DNA of 64,000 nucleotides from JAPHTQ01 sp050288165 (GTDB lineage: Bacteria > Pseudomonadota > Gammaproteobacteria > Thiohalomonadales > Thiohalomonadaceae): assembly GCA_050288165.1 (NCBI GenBank), contig JBNKDG010000009.1, positions 102,540 to 166,539 of the forward strand, written 5' to 3'. The notes below the pieces were generated by a model. The model was not told the origin of the DNA and made no database searches. It saw only the letters and a list, made by a program, of their open reading frames with translations. Each line of letters begins with the position of its first letter. Within the stretch, counting starts at the first letter, position 1. Made by a program: the position numbers and the translations under genes. This document shows positions 17,806 to 26,787 of this stretch, in pieces.

Positions 17806-18426
17806 ATGGCGAAACTGGTTATCAGCGTAAACGGCATGAGCCTGCGTGAATATGAACTGGACAAGGTGCGCGTGACCATCGGCCGCAACTCCAGCAACGA
17901 CATCGTGCTCAGCGAGGCGGTGGTCAGCGGCGAACATGCGGCGATCAATCAGGAGGGTGGTACGGCCACCATCGTCGATCTAGACAGCACCAATGGGACA
18001 TACGTTAACGATCGCCTGGTGGTGCAGAAAAAACCGTTAAAGCACAACGACACCATCAGCATCGGTAACCACGACCTGTTATTCGTCGATGAGGCGGTAC
18101 AGGACTTTGCCGCGACGGTGGTGTTGAGTCCGGCGGCAGAAGAACAGAAGACGCTTGGTCCGGCAGCGTTGAAGATCACCAGCGGCAAACGTCAGGGCAC
18201 GGTGATGCCCATCGTCAAGGAGCGTACCGCCCTGGGCAAACCGGGCGAACAGGTGGCGGTGATCATGAAGGTGGAGGGTGCCTACCTGTTACAACCGGTG
18301 GCGATAGGGGACAAGCCGATCACGACCAAACTCAACGGCCGGATGCTCGACAATAACGCCCGTCCGCTCTCGTTCGGCGATAGCATCGAAATCGCCGGCA
18401 TCAAACTGGAATTCATTCCCGGATAA
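17806..18426 (+). CDS. FHA-domain protein with C-terminal extension
   Basis: The 206-residue protein has an N-terminal forkhead-associated domain (about residues 20-95) with the phosphothreonine-binding residues visible in TIGRNSSNDIVL, VVSGEHAAI and NGTYVN. A second half of about 85 residues starting near LKITSGKRQGTVMPI looks like another degenerate FHA-like beta sandwich, ending KLEFIPG. It should bind phosphorylated partners of the kinase encoded two genes upstream. It shares its opening pattern with the next FHA gene, which suggests duplication. Confidence 0.9.
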   Translation: MAKLVISVNGMSLREYELDKVRVTIGRNSSNDIVLSEAVVSGEHAAINQEGGTATIVDLDSTNGTYVNDRLVVQKKPLKHNDTISIGNHDLLFVDEAVQDFAATVVLSPAAEEQKTLGPAALKITSGKRQGTVMPIVKERTALGKPGEQVAVIMKVEGAYLLQPVAIGDKPITTKLNGRMLDNNARPLSFGDSIEIAGIKLEFIPG

Positions 18427-18429
18427 ACC

Positions 18430-18783
18430 ATGGCCAAACTGACTCTCAGCTACAACGGCGTCGCCCTGCGCGAATACCAGCTCAGCGGTAACCGGGTGAC
18501 TGTCGGTCGTCGTTCTGACAACAACATTCGTCTCGACGACCCGACCGTCAGTGGTACCCATGCGATCATCTCGCTCAAAGCGGACCCCTATCTGGAAGGG
18601 CAGATAGTCGCCACCCTGGTCGACTTCAACAGCACCAACGGTGTCTTCGTCAACGGCGAACGGGTCAAACAGCAGAAGCTCAACTCCGGCGACGTGATCC
18701 GTATCGGCCAGCATGAGTTGCAGTTCGATCAGCAGAATAACTTCGATGCCACGCAGACGGCGGTGATCCTGCCAGAGACTTGA
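18430..18783 (+). CDS. FHA-domain protein, single domain
   Basis: This 117-residue protein is essentially one FHA domain, with TVGRRSDNNIRL, TVSGTHAIIS and NSTNGVFVNGERV carrying the expected Arg, Ser-x-x-His and Asn-Gly residues. It starts 3 bases after the previous FHA gene, and both begin MAKL followed by Y/V-NG-x-x-LREY, so they look like a tandem duplication. It is the last gene of the kinase-phosphatase-FHA operon. Confidence 0.9.
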   Translation: MAKLTLSYNGVALREYQLSGNRVTVGRRSDNNIRLDDPTVSGTHAIISLKADPYLEGQIVATLVDFNSTNGVFVNGERVKQQKLNSGDVIRIGQHELQFDQQNNFDATQTAVILPET

Positions 18784-18829
18784 GTGGCCTTTTAGAGACA
18801 CCCTATGTGTCCGCATCCCCGGCGCTTGA

Positions 18830-18838
18830 TGTTACAAT
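18830..18838 (+). promoter_or_regulatory. Possible extended -10 promoter for yebC
   Basis: TGTTACAAT matches an extended -10 (TGn-TACAAT) about 40 bases before the yebC start. No good -35 is seen at the usual distance, as is normal for extended -10 promoters. Confidence 0.35.
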
Positions 18839-18877
18839 CACAGCGTTTTTGCACACTTGATTGATTGAGGGGAATCC

Positions 18878-19621
18878 ATGGCCGGACACAGCAAATGGGC
18901 CAATATCAAACATCGCAAGGCGGCGCAGGACGCCAAACGCGGCAAGATTTTCACCAAACTGATCCGTGAACTGACCGTGGCCGCGCGCACCGGCGGTGCC
19001 GATCTCGACTCCAATCCGCGTCTGCGCGACGCGATGGCCAAGGCGCTTGCCGCCAACATGAAAAAAGACACCGTGGAGAACGCGATCAAGCGTGGCAGCG
19101 GTGCCGCCGATGGCGAGAACTACGAAGAGATTCGTTACGAAGGCTACGGCCCGGCGGGCGTGGCGGTGATGGTTGAGTGTCTCACCGACAACCGCAACCG
19201 CACCGTGGCCGATGTGCGCCATGCATTCAGCAAGAGCGGCGGTAACCTGGGTACCGACGGTTCGGTCGCCTATCTGTTCAGCAAGATCGGTCTGCTCACC
19301 TACCCGACAGGTAGTGACGAGGATGCGATCATGGAAGCGGCACTGGAAGCCGGTGCCGAAGATATCGTGAGCAACGACGACGGTTCCATCGAGGTCACCA
19401 CCAGCGCCGAGGCGTTCAACAGCGTGCGCGAGGCGATGACCGCCGCCGGTTTCGAGCCTGAGGTGGCCGAGGTGACCATGCAGCCCTCCACCAGTGTCGA
19501 CCTGCAACTGGACGATGCGGAGAAGGTGATGCGTCTGGTCGACATGTTGGAAGACTTGGACGACGTGCAAAACGTTTACAATAACGCCGACTTTAGCGAC
19601 GAGGTAATGGCACGGCTGTGA
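18878..19621 (+). CDS. yebC: YebC/PmpR family DNA-binding protein
   Basis: The 247-residue protein begins MAGHSKWANIKHRKAAQDAK, the signature of the YebC/TACO1/PmpR family, and keeps the family length. Members have been described as transcriptional regulators and, for some, as translation factors that relieve ribosome stalling. Its position directly upstream of ruvCAB is the standard gammaproteobacterial order and supports the assignment. A long palindrome separates it from ruvC. Confidence 0.97.
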   Translation: MAGHSKWANIKHRKAAQDAKRGKIFTKLIRELTVAARTGGADLDSNPRLRDAMAKALAANMKKDTVENAIKRGSGAADGENYEEIRYEGYGPAGVAVMVECLTDNRNRTVADVRHAFSKSGGNLGTDGSVAYLFSKIGLLTYPTGSDEDAIMEAALEAGAEDIVSNDDGSIEVTTSAEAFNSVREAMTAAGFEPEVAEVTMQPSTSVDLQLDDAEKVMRLVDMLEDLDDVQNVYNNADFSDEVMARL

Positions 19622-19632
19622 ACCCCCCTAAC

Positions 19633-19744
19633 CTGAGACTGCTCTACTGCGCCGCTGTGACAGCGGCCCATATTCGTCAGTTTTCTCGTTGCGTAGGGCC
19701 ACTATGCGCCTCGAAAATTGACGAATCTGTTCTCGCTGTCTCAG
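19633..19744. repeat. Long imperfect palindrome between yebC and ruvC
   Basis: Outer arms CTGAGAC (19633-19639) and GTCTCAG (19738-19744) and inner arms ATTCGTCAGTTTTC (19672-19685) and GAAAATTGACGAAT (19713-19726, 13 of 14 paired) surround a core CGTTGCGTAGGGCCACTATG. A compact hairpin GCCGCTG-TGA-CAGCGGC (19651-19667) lies inside the left half. Its architecture resembles the elements at 6706 and 23967, but the core differs. Confidence 0.7.
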
Positions 19745-19781
19745 TCGGCTCGCTACGAGCGCACAGGTCAGGGAGGTTCAC

Positions 19782-20300
19782 ATGACCCGCATACTCGGTA
19801 TAGACCCCGGCTCCCGCATCACCGGTTTCGGTATTATCGAACGGGTGGAGGGTCGCCTGTCCTATGTCGAAAGCGGTTGCATCCGCGCTGGGGACGGCGA
19901 CTTCGCCGGACGCCTCAAGACTATCTACGATGGCCTGCGCGAGATCGTCGAAACCTATCAACCCAACCACGTCGCCATCGAACAGGTCTTCATGCACCGC
20001 AATCCCGATTCCGCCCTCAAGCTCGGCCAGGCCCGTGGTGCCGCCATCTGCGCGGTGATGTCCATGGGGCTGGCGGTGAGTGAGTACACACCGGCGGAGA
20101 TCAAACAGGCCACCGTGGGCAAGGGCAACGCCGCCAAGGAGCAGGTACAGCATATGGTCAAGTCGCTGCTCAAGTTGCCGGGCATGCCCCAGGCCGATGC
20201 CGCCGACGCCCTTGCCGTCGCCCTCTGTCATAGCCACACCAGCCAGACACTTACCCATATCGCGGTCGCCCAGGCGTCGCGTCGAGGACGTTATCGATGA
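19782..20300 (+). CDS. ruvC: Crossover junction endodeoxyribonuclease RuvC
   Basis: RuvC (172 residues) resolves Holliday junctions. Catalytic acidic residues are visible in ILGIDPGSRITGFG (Asp near residue 8), AIEQVF (Glu near 67) and QADAADALAVALCH (Asp pair near 140). A strong AGGGAGG precedes the ATG. The stop overlaps the ruvA start by 4 bases, so the two are translationally coupled. Confidence 0.97.
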   Translation: MTRILGIDPGSRITGFGIIERVEGRLSYVESGCIRAGDGDFAGRLKTIYDGLREIVETYQPNHVAIEQVFMHRNPDSALKLGQARGAAICAVMSMGLAVSEYTPAEIKQATVGKGNAAKEQVQHMVKSLLKLPGMPQADAADALAVALCHSHTSQTLTHIAVAQASRRGRYR

Positions 20301-20899
20301 TCGGCCGTCTGCGCGGCATCCTTGCCGAAAAACAGCCGCCGCTGCTGCTGATCGATATCGGCGGCGTCGGTTATGAAGTGGAAGCGCCGATGAGCACCTT
20401 CTACCAACTCCCCGAAACCGGTGCCACGGTCACCCTGCACACCCACCTGGTAGTGCGCGAGGATGCCCACCTGTTGTTCGGTTTCGCCAGTGAAGGGGAG
20501 CGGCGCCTGTTCCGTACCCTGATCAAGGTGAACGGGGTTGGTGCCAAGTTGGCGCTCACTATCCTCTCCGGCATCGCCGCCGACGAGTTCGCCCGCTGCG
20601 TGCAGGAGAACGACACCGCTGCCCTAGTGCGTTTGCCCGGCGTGGGCAAGAAGACCGCCGAGCGCTTGATCGTCGAGATGCGTGACCGTCTCGCCGACTG
20701 GGAAGGAGCGGTCACCCTGTCCGGTGCGGCACCGGTCGAAAGCCGCGGCGGTAGCGACGAACTGCGCGATGCGATCAGCGCGCTGGTCTCCCTCGGCTAC
20801 AAGCCGCCGGAGGCGAGCCGTCTGGTGAGCAAGGTGGAGACCGAAGGGCTCTCCAGTGAAGAGATTATTCGGGCTGCCCTTAAACAGGCGGTCAAGTAG
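20297..20899 (+). CDS. ruvA: Holliday junction branch migration protein RuvA
   Basis: The 200-residue protein is the DNA-binding tetramer subunit of the RuvAB branch-migration motor. An N-terminal OB-fold (MIGRLRGILAEKQPPLLLID), helix-hairpin-helix motifs (VNGVGAKLALTILSG and LPGVGKKTAERLIVEMRD) and a C-terminal RuvB-contact domain (after about residue 155) are all present. It overlaps ruvC by 4 bases and is followed by ruvB after 8 bases. Confidence 0.98.
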   Translation: MIGRLRGILAEKQPPLLLIDIGGVGYEVEAPMSTFYQLPETGATVTLHTHLVVREDAHLLFGFASEGERRLFRTLIKVNGVGAKLALTILSGIAADEFARCVQENDTAALVRLPGVGKKTAERLIVEMRDRLADWEGAVTLSGAAPVESRGGSDELRDAISALVSLGYKPPEASRLVSKVETEGLSSEEIIRAALKQAVK

Positions 20900-20907
20900 A
20901 GGACAGC

Positions 20908-21966
20908 ATGGCGATTGAAACCGACCGACTGATCAGTGGCGCCGCCGATACGGCCGAAGAGGCGCAGGACCGCGCCATCCGGCCCAAGCTGCTGGCCGAT
21001 TATGTCGGCCAGCAGGCGGTACGTCAGCAGATGGAGATATTCATCTCCGCCGCACGCAATCGTAGCGAGGCGCTGGATCACGTACTGCTGTTCGGCCCAC
21101 CGGGACTGGGCAAGACCACCCTGGCGCACATCATCGCCAACGAGTTGGGGGTGAGCATTCGCCACAGCTCCGGTCCGGTGCTGGAGCGCCCCGGCGATCT
21201 GGCGGCGCTGCTGACCAATCTGGAACCCCACGACGTGCTCTTCGTCGACGAGATCCACCGCCTTTCGCCAGTGGTCGAAGAGGTGCTCTACCCGGCGATG
21301 GAGGACTACCAGATCGACATCATGATCGGCGAAGGCCCGGCGGCCCGTTCGATCAAACTGGACCTGCCGCCCTTTACCCTGGTCGGCGCCACTACTCGCG
21401 CCGGGATGCTCACCTCACCGCTGCGCGACCGCTTCGGTATCGTGCAGCGACTGGAGTTCTACTCCGCCAAGGAGTTGACCCGTATCGTCGAACGTTCGGC
21501 GCAGATCCTCGGGGTGACCATCGACGGCAACGGCGCGATGGAGATCGCCCGTCGCTCCCGCGGCACGCCGCGGATCGCCAACCGTCTGCTGCGCCGGGTG
21601 CGCGATTACGCCGAGGTGAAGGCCGACGGCTGCATCACCGACGAGGTGGCGGCACGTGCCCTCGACATGCTCGACGTCGACGTCAACGGTTTCGACATGC
21701 AGGACCGCCGTCTGTTGCTGGCGATCATCGAGAAGTTCGGCGGTGGCCCGGTGGGGGTCGACAACCTCTCCGCCGCCATCGGCGAGGAGCGCGGCACCAT
21801 CGAGGATGTGCTCGAACCCTACCTGATCCAGCAGGGCTTCCTCATGCGTACCCCACGTGGTCGGGTCGCCACCGGCAGCGCCTATCAGCACTTCGGTCTC
21901 AAGCAGCCGGAGAACCTGCAACAACAACGACAAAGAGAGATCGATCTGTTCGGCGATACGGAATAG
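20908..21966 (+). CDS. ruvB: Holliday junction branch migration ATPase RuvB
   Basis: The 352-residue AAA+ motor drives branch migration with RuvA. Walker A (GPPGLGKTTLAHI) is near residue 66, Walker B (LFVDEIHRL) near 113, sensor 1 (VGATTRAGML) near 160, the Arg-finger region follows, and a C-terminal winged helix ends with GRVATGSAYQHFGL. The operon ruvCAB is complete. The usual next gene, ybgC, is absent and tolQ begins 110 bases downstream. Confidence 0.98.
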   Translation: MAIETDRLISGAADTAEEAQDRAIRPKLLADYVGQQAVRQQMEIFISAARNRSEALDHVLLFGPPGLGKTTLAHIIANELGVSIRHSSGPVLERPGDLAALLTNLEPHDVLFVDEIHRLSPVVEEVLYPAMEDYQIDIMIGEGPAARSIKLDLPPFTLVGATTRAGMLTSPLRDRFGIVQRLEFYSAKELTRIVERSAQILGVTIDGNGAMEIARRSRGTPRIANRLLRRVRDYAEVKADGCITDEVAARALDMLDVDVNGFDMQDRRLLLAIIEKFGGGPVGVDNLSAAIGEERGTIEDVLEPYLIQQGFLMRTPRGRVATGSAYQHFGLKQPENLQQQRQREIDLFGDTE

Positions 21967-22076
21967 TGTCGAATTGCGATCTTTGACACACTGCCGAAGG
22001 AATTTCCCGGGAAAATGCGGGTCTGTTGCGGGAATACAAAACTTATAAACATTTTTCAAAAGGTTAAGGTAGGTCA

Positions 22077-22751
22077 ATGACGACTGATATGTCCCTCTGG
22101 AGCCTGTTCGCCGATGCCAGTCGGCTGGTGCAACTGGTGATGCTGTTGCTGTTGGCCGCTTCTCTCTACTCCTGGACCCTGATCGTCCAGAAATTCCGTG
22201 TCCTGCGTAGCGCCCACACCGATGCGATCATCTTCGAGAATCGCTTCTGGTCCGGCATCGATCTGGTCGAGCTCTACAAACAGGTCAACAAACGCCGCGA
22301 CGACCTGCAAGGTTTGGCGCGACTGTTCGAGGCAGGTTTCGGTGAGTTTGCCCGCCTGCGCAAACAGAACGGCCTCGGTTCCATGGATATCGTCGAAGGG
22401 GCGCAGCGGGCGATGCGTGTTGCCCTCAGTCGCGAGGTGGATCGGCTTGAATCGAGCCTCGCCTTTCTCGCCACCGTCGGTTCCACCAGTCCCTATGTCG
22501 GTCTGTTCGGTACCGTGTGGGGGATTATGAACGCCTTTCTCGCCCTCGGTCAGGCACAGAATGCCACCCTGGCGATGGTCGCCCCCGGTATCGCCGAGGC
22601 GCTGATCGCCACCGCCATGGGCCTGTTCGCCGCCATCCCCGCGGTGATCGCCTACAACCGTTTCTCCAACGAGGTCGAGCGACTGGAAAATCGCTACGAG
22701 ACCTTCAAGGAGGAGTTCTCCACCCTGCTGCAACGCCAGGCCGCGAGCTGA
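22077..22751 (+). CDS. tolQ: Tol-Pal system subunit TolQ
   Basis: TolQ (224 residues) is the three-helix inner-membrane protein that, with TolR, forms the proton-driven motor of the Tol-Pal system. Hydrophobic segments are seen near residues 17-37 (LVQLVMLLLLAASLYSWTLI), 135-157 (TSPYVGLFGTVWGIMNAFLA) and 170-192 (GIAEALIATAMGLFAAIPAV). It starts the tolQRAB-pal-cpoB operon directly after ruvB, without ybgC. Confidence 0.97.
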   Translation: MTTDMSLWSLFADASRLVQLVMLLLLAASLYSWTLIVQKFRVLRSAHTDAIIFENRFWSGIDLVELYKQVNKRRDDLQGLARLFEAGFGEFARLRKQNGLGSMDIVEGAQRAMRVALSREVDRLESSLAFLATVGSTSPYVGLFGTVWGIMNAFLALGQAQNATLAMVAPGIAEALIATAMGLFAAIPAVIAYNRFSNEVERLENRYETFKEEFSTLLQRQAAS

Positions 22752-22761
22752 ACCGATAGCC

Positions 22762-23182
<421 letters not shown>

Positions 23183-23199
<17 letters not shown>

Positions 23200-23968
23200 T
23201 TCGGATCGCTGGAGCGCCCTCGGCTGGGCCATCGCTATTCACCTGCTGCTGTTCGGATTGATCACCTTCGGCCTGAGCAGCCGCAAACCCGTCGCCGTTT
23301 CCGTCGCGCCGATCATCCAGGCCACCGCAGTGAGCGAGGAGCAGGTGATGGAACCGCAGCGTCGTCGGCAGGCGGAGGAGGCGGCGAAGAAAAAACGCAT
23401 TGCCGATGAGAAACGCCGTGTCGCCGAGCAGAAACGTCAGGCGGAACTGAAAAAGAAACAGGAAGCCGAGAAGGCCCGTTTGGCCGCACTGGAGAAGCAA
23501 CGTAAGATGGAGGCGGAGCGCAAGGCCGCGGAAGAGGCGAAACGCAAGGCCGAAGAAGAGAAGCAAAAGGCCGAGGCGGAAGAGGCGAAGAAGCGCAAAG
23601 AGGTGGAAGATCAACTCAAGGCGCAGATGGCCGCCGAAGCAGAGCGGCTGGCGGCGGATGCAAAGCGTCTCGATAGTGCCCGCCTCAATCGCCTGCAGGA
23701 TCAATATGTGGCGGACATTACCAATAAAGTGCAGCGTAACTGGCTGCGTCCGCCCGATAGCCGCGGCACTTATTGCAGCGTGGTGATTAATCAGATCCCC
23801 GGCGGTGATATTACCGGCATCCGGGTCACCGATTGCGACGGCGATGTGGCGTTCCAGCGTTCGGTGGAAGCGGCGGTGCAGAAGTCCTCGCCGCTGCCCA
23901 TGCCGAGGGAGCCAGAACTGTTCCAGAGAGAAATCGAATTTGTATTCAGACCGGGAGCGAACCGATGA
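23183..23968 (+). CDS. tolA: Cell envelope integrity protein TolA
   Basis: TolA (261 residues) spans from the inner membrane to the outer membrane region. It has one N-terminal helix (residues about 10-32), a long charged Lys/Glu/Ala helical domain (about 50-165), and a C-terminal domain of about 95 residues (YVADITNKVQRNWLRPP) with two cysteines (TYCSV, TDCDG). It is on the short side because the helical domain is compact compared with E. coli TolA. The stop codon lies inside the left arm of a palindromic repeat. Confidence 0.95.
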
Positions 23969-24089
23969 AATTCTACTCATACGGCACGAGCGGGCGTTAA
24001 AATCGTGCTCAAAATGCTCATTTACTGCCGTGTAAACTGCGCTTTTTCGCCCGATTTTGCCTTCTCTCGCACTCGTATGAGCGAATTTC
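23967..24089. repeat. Long imperfect palindrome, copy 2 of a shared-core family
   Basis: Arms GAAATT/AATTTC (23967-23972, 24084-24089), CTCATACG/CGTATGAG (23976-23983, 24074-24081) and AAAATCG/CGATTTT (23999-24005, 24052-24058) are nested. The centre repeats the copy-1 core: TGCTCATTTAC (24015-24025) and GTAAACTGCGCTT (24032-24044). It sits between tolA and tolB, inside the Tol-Pal operon, so it is likely transcribed. Confidence 0.78.
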
Positions 24090-24117
24090 AACGGCCCGCC
24101 ACATGGACTAGTCACGA

Positions 24118-25428
24118 ATGGTTAGATTTATGTTGAAAAGAACTTTTCTTGTTTTGGTATTGATGGGCATGGCAATGCCGATCCAGGCGCGTCTGGTGAT
24201 CGAGATCACCGAAGGGATCGAGGGGGCCTTACCTATCGCTGTAGTGCCCTTTGCCGATGAAGCGGTGAGCGAGGATCAGGTGTCGCAGATCGTTGGCGCC
24301 GATCTGGCGCGTAGTGGCCACTTTGCGCCGATCCCGGCGAATAAAATGCCAAGCCAGCCCCATGAAGGACGCGATATCAATTTTGCTGCCTGGCGTAATG
24401 CCGGAGTAGAGCATCTGGTGGTGGGTAAGGTGGCGAAGCGTGGCGATAGCGCCCTGCAGGTGCAGTTCCAGCTCTTCGATGTGGTGCGCGGTGCACAACT
24501 GGCCGGTTACAGCATTCCCACCGTGCCCTCACGGCTGCGTCAGGTGTCACACCAGATCGCCGATCTGGTGTTCGAAAAGCTGACCGGACAGAAGGGTGCC
24601 TTCAATACCCACGTCGCCTACGTCACCGTGGAGCAGGAGGGCGGCAAGCCGGTACATCGCCTGGCGGTGGCCGACTCCGACGGTTTCAACGAACAGATCA
24701 TCCTCACCTCGAAACAGCCGCTGCTGTCGCCGGCCTGGGCGCCGGACGGTAAGCGTCTGGCCTATGTCTCTTTCGAGGGCGGTCGCTCCGAACTCTTCGT
24801 TCAGGACATCACTACGGGTAAGCGGCAGAAACTGGCCAGTTTCCGCGGCCTTAACAGCGCCCCGGCCTGGTCGCCGGACAGTCGTCGCATGGCGATGACC
24901 CTCTCCCGCGACGGTAACCCGGAGATCTACCTTATCGATCTCGCCAGCCGCGCCCTCAGTCGTATCACCAACAGCCGCTCCATCGATACCGAGGCGGCCT
25001 GGTCGCCGGATGGTCGTTCATTGATCTTCACCTCGGACCGGGGCGGTAAGCCGCAGATCTACAAGGTGGCACTGGAGAGCAATCGTCCCAAAGGGCGGCC
25101 GCAACGCCTCACCTTCGAGAGTGACTACAGCGCCCGCGCCAGCTTCTCGCCGGATGGACGGCGACTGGTCTTCGTCAGCGGCGAGGGCAATGTATTCCGT
25201 ATTGCGGTGCAGGATCTGGACAACGGCGCCATGCGGGTGCTAACCGGCAATCGTCTCGACGAGTCGCCGAGCTTCGCCCCCAACGGCAGCATGATCATCT
25301 ACGCCACGGAGCACAACGGCCGTGGCATTCTTGAAGCAGTTTCAGTGGACGGCCGCTCCCATCAGCGCCTCGGCTCCAGCCAGGGCGACGTACGGGAACC
25401 GGCCTGGTCACCGTTTATCGCGCAATAG
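24118..25428 (+). CDS. tolB: Tol-Pal system beta-propeller protein TolB
   Basis: TolB (436 residues) is the periplasmic propeller that binds Pal and the TolA C-terminus. A signal peptide (MLKRTFLVLVLMGMAMPIQA, if read from the ATG at 24130) is followed by an N-terminal alpha/beta domain and six WD40-like units with SPDG signatures (APDGKRLAYVSFEGGRSELF, SPDGRSLIFTSDRGGKPQIY). Either ATG, 24118 or 24130, is possible. Confidence 0.97.
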   Translation: MVRFMLKRTFLVLVLMGMAMPIQARLVIEITEGIEGALPIAVVPFADEAVSEDQVSQIVGADLARSGHFAPIPANKMPSQPHEGRDINFAAWRNAGVEHLVVGKVAKRGDSALQVQFQLFDVVRGAQLAGYSIPTVPSRLRQVSHQIADLVFEKLTGQKGAFNTHVAYVTVEQEGGKPVHRLAVADSDGFNEQIILTSKQPLLSPAWAPDGKRLAYVSFEGGRSELFVQDITTGKRQKLASFRGLNSAPAWSPDSRRMAMTLSRDGNPEIYLIDLASRALSRITNSRSIDTEAAWSPDGRSLIFTSDRGGKPQIYKVALESNRPKGRPQRLTFESDYSARASFSPDGRRLVFVSGEGNVFRIAVQDLDNGAMRVLTGNRLDESPSFAPNGSMIIYATEHNGRGILEAVSVDGRSHQRLGSSQGDVREPAWSPFIAQ

Positions 25429-25438
25429 GGGATAAGTC

Positions 25439-25975
25439 ATGAGAAAGGTACACGGCGGTTTGATTCTGGTTGCAACGGCGCTGCTGCTGTTGCAGGGTTG
25501 TAGCGGCGGTGCGGTACGCGATGGCGAAGCGCCGGTGGATGAGCAGAGCATCGGCACTGAAAGCGGTGGTGTCGAGGTCGGTGTCGGCACCTTTAACGGC
25601 GTGCCCATCGCTGAGGCGTTGAACGACCCCAACAGCATTTTGTCGCGCCGGGTCTTCTACTTTGACTTCAACAGTAGTGAGCTCTCCGCGGAAGACCGCG
25701 AGGCCCTGGCCACTCACGCGCAACTGCTGGCCGCCAATCCGACCCTGGCGGTGGTGCTGGAAGGCCATGCGGATGAGCGCGGCTCGCGCGAGTACAATCT
25801 GGCGCTGGGTGAACGCCGCGCCAAGGCGATCGAACAGGTGTTGAACCTGCAGGGCGTGGATCGGGAACAGATCCAGGTGATCAGTTTTGGCGAGGAGCGC
25901 CCGGTGGCCCTGGGTCACGATGAACAGGCATGGCGACTGAACCGTCGTGTGGAACTGCTTTATTCAGGATATTGA
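25439..25975 (+). CDS. pal: Peptidoglycan-associated lipoprotein Pal
   Basis: Pal (178 residues) has a lipoprotein signal with lipobox LLQGC (Cys near residue 21), a flexible linker of about 50 residues and an OmpA-like domain (about 70-178) that contains VFYFDFNSSELS and GHADERGSREYNLALGERRA, the peptidoglycan-binding motif. It anchors the outer membrane to peptidoglycan and interacts with TolB. It starts 10 bases after tolB. Confidence 0.98.
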   Translation: MRKVHGGLILVATALLLLQGCSGGAVRDGEAPVDEQSIGTESGGVEVGVGTFNGVPIAEALNDPNSILSRRVFYFDFNSSELSAEDREALATHAQLLAANPTLAVVLEGHADERGSREYNLALGERRAKAIEQVLNLQGVDREQIQVISFGEERPVALGHDEQAWRLNRRVELLYSGY

Positions 25976-25976
25976 T

Positions 25977-26786
25977 ATGCGTGTGATGAAATTGTGTCTG
26001 GCGGCCGCCGTGGCGGTCATGGTCTCTGCGCCGTTGCAGGCGGAGAGTACCGACGAGCGACTGGATAGGATCGAGAAACTGCTCAGTAACCAGTCGTTGC
26101 TCGATATGGCCGAGCGTCTCGACGCGATGCAGGCGGATATGCAGCAGATGCGTGGCATGCTGGAAGAGCAGCAGCACACCCTCGAGGGACTGAAGGAGCG
26201 GCAGCGCGAACTCTATCTGGATGTCGACCGTCGCCTCTCTCGCTTCGAGCGTGAAGGCGGTGGTGCGAGTCTTCCTGCCCCTGCTGCTGCGGCCCCTGCC
26301 ACACCCAGCACTACCCAGCCGCTGACCTCGGCGGCACCGAGTGCGCCGGTGGCGGCTTCTGCCCCTGCAGCGGCGCCGACCAACGATACCAATCAGCTTC
26401 AGCAGGAGCGCGAGGCCTACCAAAAGGCCTTCGATACCCTGCGCGAACTGCGTTACGCCCAGGCGACCCAGGAGTTTCGTGCCTTCCTCAAGCAGTATCC
26501 CAATGGACGCTATGGTCACATCGCCCAGTACTGGTTGGGTGAGGCGAGCTATGCCCAGCGCAACTTCAAGCAAGCGATCCTCGACTATCAGGCGCTGTTG
26601 CAGAATTACCCCAGCAGCCCCAAGCGTGCCGAGGCGATGCTCAAGATCGGCTACAGCCAGCACGAGTTGAAGCAGGATAGCGAGGCGAACAAGACCCTGG
26701 ATCAGTTGATCAAGCTCTACCCCGACTCCACCGAGGCGGGCCAGGCGCGCAACCTGCTCAAGCAGATCCGCAAACAGGCGGGCTAA
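25977..26786 (+). CDS. cpoB: Cell division coordinator CpoB (YbgF)
   Basis: I place the start at the ATG at 25977, one base after the pal stop, because it opens a proper signal peptide (MRVMKLCLAAAVAVMVSAPL); a GTG at 25947 is inside pal. The 269-residue protein has an N-terminal coiled coil (about 30-90), a Pro/Ala-rich linker (about 100-140) and C-terminal TPR repeats (about 150-269, with YPNGRYGHIAQYWLGEA). CpoB binds TolA and coordinates outer-membrane constriction with peptidoglycan synthesis. Confidence 0.95.
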   Translation: MRVMKLCLAAAVAVMVSAPLQAESTDERLDRIEKLLSNQSLLDMAERLDAMQADMQQMRGMLEEQQHTLEGLKERQRELYLDVDRRLSRFEREGGGASLPAPAAAAPATPSTTQPLTSAAPSAPVAASAPAAAPTNDTNQLQQEREAYQKAFDTLRELRYAQATQEFRAFLKQYPNGRYGHIAQYWLGEASYAQRNFKQAILDYQALLQNYPSSPKRAEAMLKIGYSQHELKQDSEANKTLDQLIKLYPDSTEAGQARNLLKQIRKQAG

Positions 26787-26787
26787 C

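Noticed and set aside
14612..18783. Type VI secretion regulatory cluster
   Set aside because: Kinase, phosphatase and FHA genes are present, but no Tss, Hcp, VgrG or ClpV gene is found on either side.
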